A DNA stretch of 64,000 bases from Scylla paramamosain. Its lineage: Eukaryota > Arthropoda > Malacostraca > Decapoda > Portunidae. The position numbers and the translations under genes were made by a program. Location: NCBI RefSeq assembly GCF_035594125.1, contig NC_087166.1, positions 24,437,266-24,501,265 of the forward strand. Direction: 5' to 3'. The notes under the pieces are model-generated. The model was not told where the DNA came from. It ran no database searches and saw only the letters and a program-made list of their open reading frames with translations. This document shows positions 62,144 to 64,000 of the stretch, one piece after another. Position 1 is the first letter of the stretch. Each line of letters starts with the position of its first letter.

Positions 62144-62199
62144 CACAGATAAGTACGTACAGCAGCAGGTAAGGGCGCGCCCTGCACCACGCAAGCAAC

Positions 62200-62764
62200 A
62201 CCTGCTAGCCTGCCTGCCGGCCTGCCTAACGCCATGGTGGAGGAATCGGCGTCACCGGTGGTCATGGGCTCTCCCACCACACACCAGCAACACACCAGCG
62301 AGACAACACGGCGAGTGTGAGAACAGTTGAGTGTGTGCGGGGCGTGAGGGCCGCTGGAGTGCTTACCCGTATGGCGGCGCCGCGCCCTTTCCCCCTTTCT
62401 CTCCCTCTCGAGTCAACGAGTTAGCTGCGACAGGTTCCCCACGCCAATAATTGAGATGCAATACTCTCGAGGGAGGGGAGGCCGGTGACAGATGATACGC
62501 GGCGCTCCCGCGATATTATGTGACAACGCCACTCCACATCCCGCTCAATATCGCGTTTCAACACCGACCACGGCTATCACCGCGATCACCAACCCGCCGC
62601 GCCCTGATTGCCTTCCGCCGCCCCACGAGAGCCTCCCACTCCCACTCCTTCACACGCCGCCCTCATCCTCCTGCATCAACAACAAATATAATAATATAAA
62701 TAAATAAACAAATAAATAAACACCATAAAAAACAACTAAACATGCGCAAATAATTATCACGGGG

Positions 62765-62799
<35 letters not shown>

Positions 62800-64000
62800 A
62801 AAGGCTGCTGCTGCTTCTTTTCTACCGGTTGGTGGTGATGGTGGTGGTGGCTGCGGGGAGCAACAGGGTGGACAGATGGCGGTCCTCAGCTCGGCGCGGA
62901 GGGCGTGGAGAGCACCTATAGGGACCCGTTCGTATCAGTGGCTAAATTAAGAGGCGCGGCAAGAGGGAGGGAGGGAGGCTGGGAGATGCTGAGAGATACT
63001 CCAGTACACGGTGCTCAGCTGCTGAACGCAATGCCTCTGAGCTGCCAGTCCCAGGGGCACAGACTTCCCGCGCCGCGCCGGCCAGGTCAGCGGCCTGACG
63101 GGAGAATTGGTGAGCGGGAGGCCGAGAGAGGCTGAGGCCGCCCGGGGCTGAGTGATGGCTGGATGTCGCTGGCGTGGCAGCAGATGGAGCCTCATTGGCC
63201 AGGCCGCTATCGCTCCCACCATCGGCAGGCGGCAGCAGCAGCAGCCTGGAGGGACGCCCTCCGCCACTTCGGGAACCCCCGCGCCGCGGTGACGGGCACT
63301 AAATACGGCGGCGTGCGCGTGACGCCTCTGCCACACCTTCACGCCCCCAAACTTAGTTATGACCCACACAGGACGTGCAAATTATTATTTTACGAACGTC
63401 GTGCATCTAAAGTTGAAATGGTGCACGCCGCGTGAACCTAATCGCTGTCATCAGCAAATTACGCCGTCTGTCAGGCAGATGATAAACACGCCGATTGCCG
63501 GCGTGCACGGGACGCCGCACGGCAGCAGCGCCCTGCCTCCTGCCTCCTGCTTCAAGCCCTCTGGCAGCCGCGGAGATCACGCTGGGCCCCGAGGAACGGC
63601 CCTGGCCTCACCAAGGTCCGGCTGAGCCTCGCTAAGCCTAGCTGGCCCCGACCCGCGCCGTGATGACACGCTGGGCCGGGAACCCCGCATCAAGGTGCCT
63701 CGCTCTGTAATCAGTCAGGGCGGGATATTTATGCCGCCGCCGCGGGACCGCCCTCAGCACACGGGGCCACAAGGAGGGGCGGCATGCCTGAGCGCCTCGG
63801 GCACGACCGTGGCCGGGCAGTGAGCGGTGGACACCTTAACCACGGCCCCCGCCGCCGCTACCCCCTCGGCACGACCCTGCCCACCACTGGCCGATTCTCG
63901 CCCTTCGCCTAGCCGGGTACACCTGAGACCAGCCCAGCACACCTCTCAGGCACTCAGCCAGCCTGCGTCACGGCACGCGCGGAGGAACATCCTGCAGCTC
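62200..64000. other. GC-rich region upstream of Notch exon A
   Basis: High GC and CpG content, apart from a 34-bp A run at 62765-62798. No signal-peptide exon or EGF-like exon was found on the minus strand. It may be Notch intron 1, 5' UTR or promoter. Confidence 0.3.

Overview
The window is eukaryotic genomic DNA. Coding exons are short with GT/AG splice sites, separated by long introns crowded with (GA)n, (CA)n, (AT)n and trinucleotide microsatellites, CCTAACC-type minisatellites and decayed non-LTR retrotransposons. The gene content (a 36-EGF Notch, a Tectonic, a B9D2) and the repeat style suggest a decapod crustacean, probably a crab; that attribution is inference. Every host gene recognised lies on the minus strand. 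No tRNA, rRNA, CRISPR or prokaryotic feature was seen.

Layout, left to right. 1-3.8 kb: the 5' coding exons of an SH3-domain protein whose gene leaves the window on the left. 3.8-25.8 kb: no host coding exon recognised; this stretch is built from local tandem duplications (units about 38-170 bp), microsatellites, a tRNA-derived SINE upstream at 1 kb, and truncated retrotransposon copies. 25.8-34.8 kb: an eight-exon Tectonic gene (695 aa), with a jockey-like retrotransposon in its last intron. 35.0-38.2 kb: a five-exon B9D2 gene encoding exactly 175 aa. Only 228 bp separate the B9D2 stop codon from the Tectonic start codon. 38.6-43.6 kb: a decayed minus-strand RNase H-bearing retrotransposon split by a plus-strand jockey-like element. 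45.9-61.0 kb: ten Notch exons covering the end of EGF repeat 1 through the stop codon. 61-64 kb: upstream or intronic sequence, increasingly GC-rich, in which I could not find the Notch signal-peptide exon.

How the genes relate. B9D2 and Tectonic are both components of the ciliary transition-zone MKS/B9 complex, so their tight head-to-tail placement on one strand is the most interesting arrangement here and may reflect co-transcription. Notch encodes the receptor: 36 EGF repeats, three LNRs, heterodimerisation domain, transmembrane segment, RAM motif, ankyrin repeats, two glutamine-rich tracts and a PEST/Fbw7-type degron. It is intact except for one apparent extra base near 60105 and a shortened EGF35.

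Exon joins were derived by hand from splice consensus, phase continuity and family knowledge. No search or alignment was run. Retrotransposon edges are approximate unless stated.
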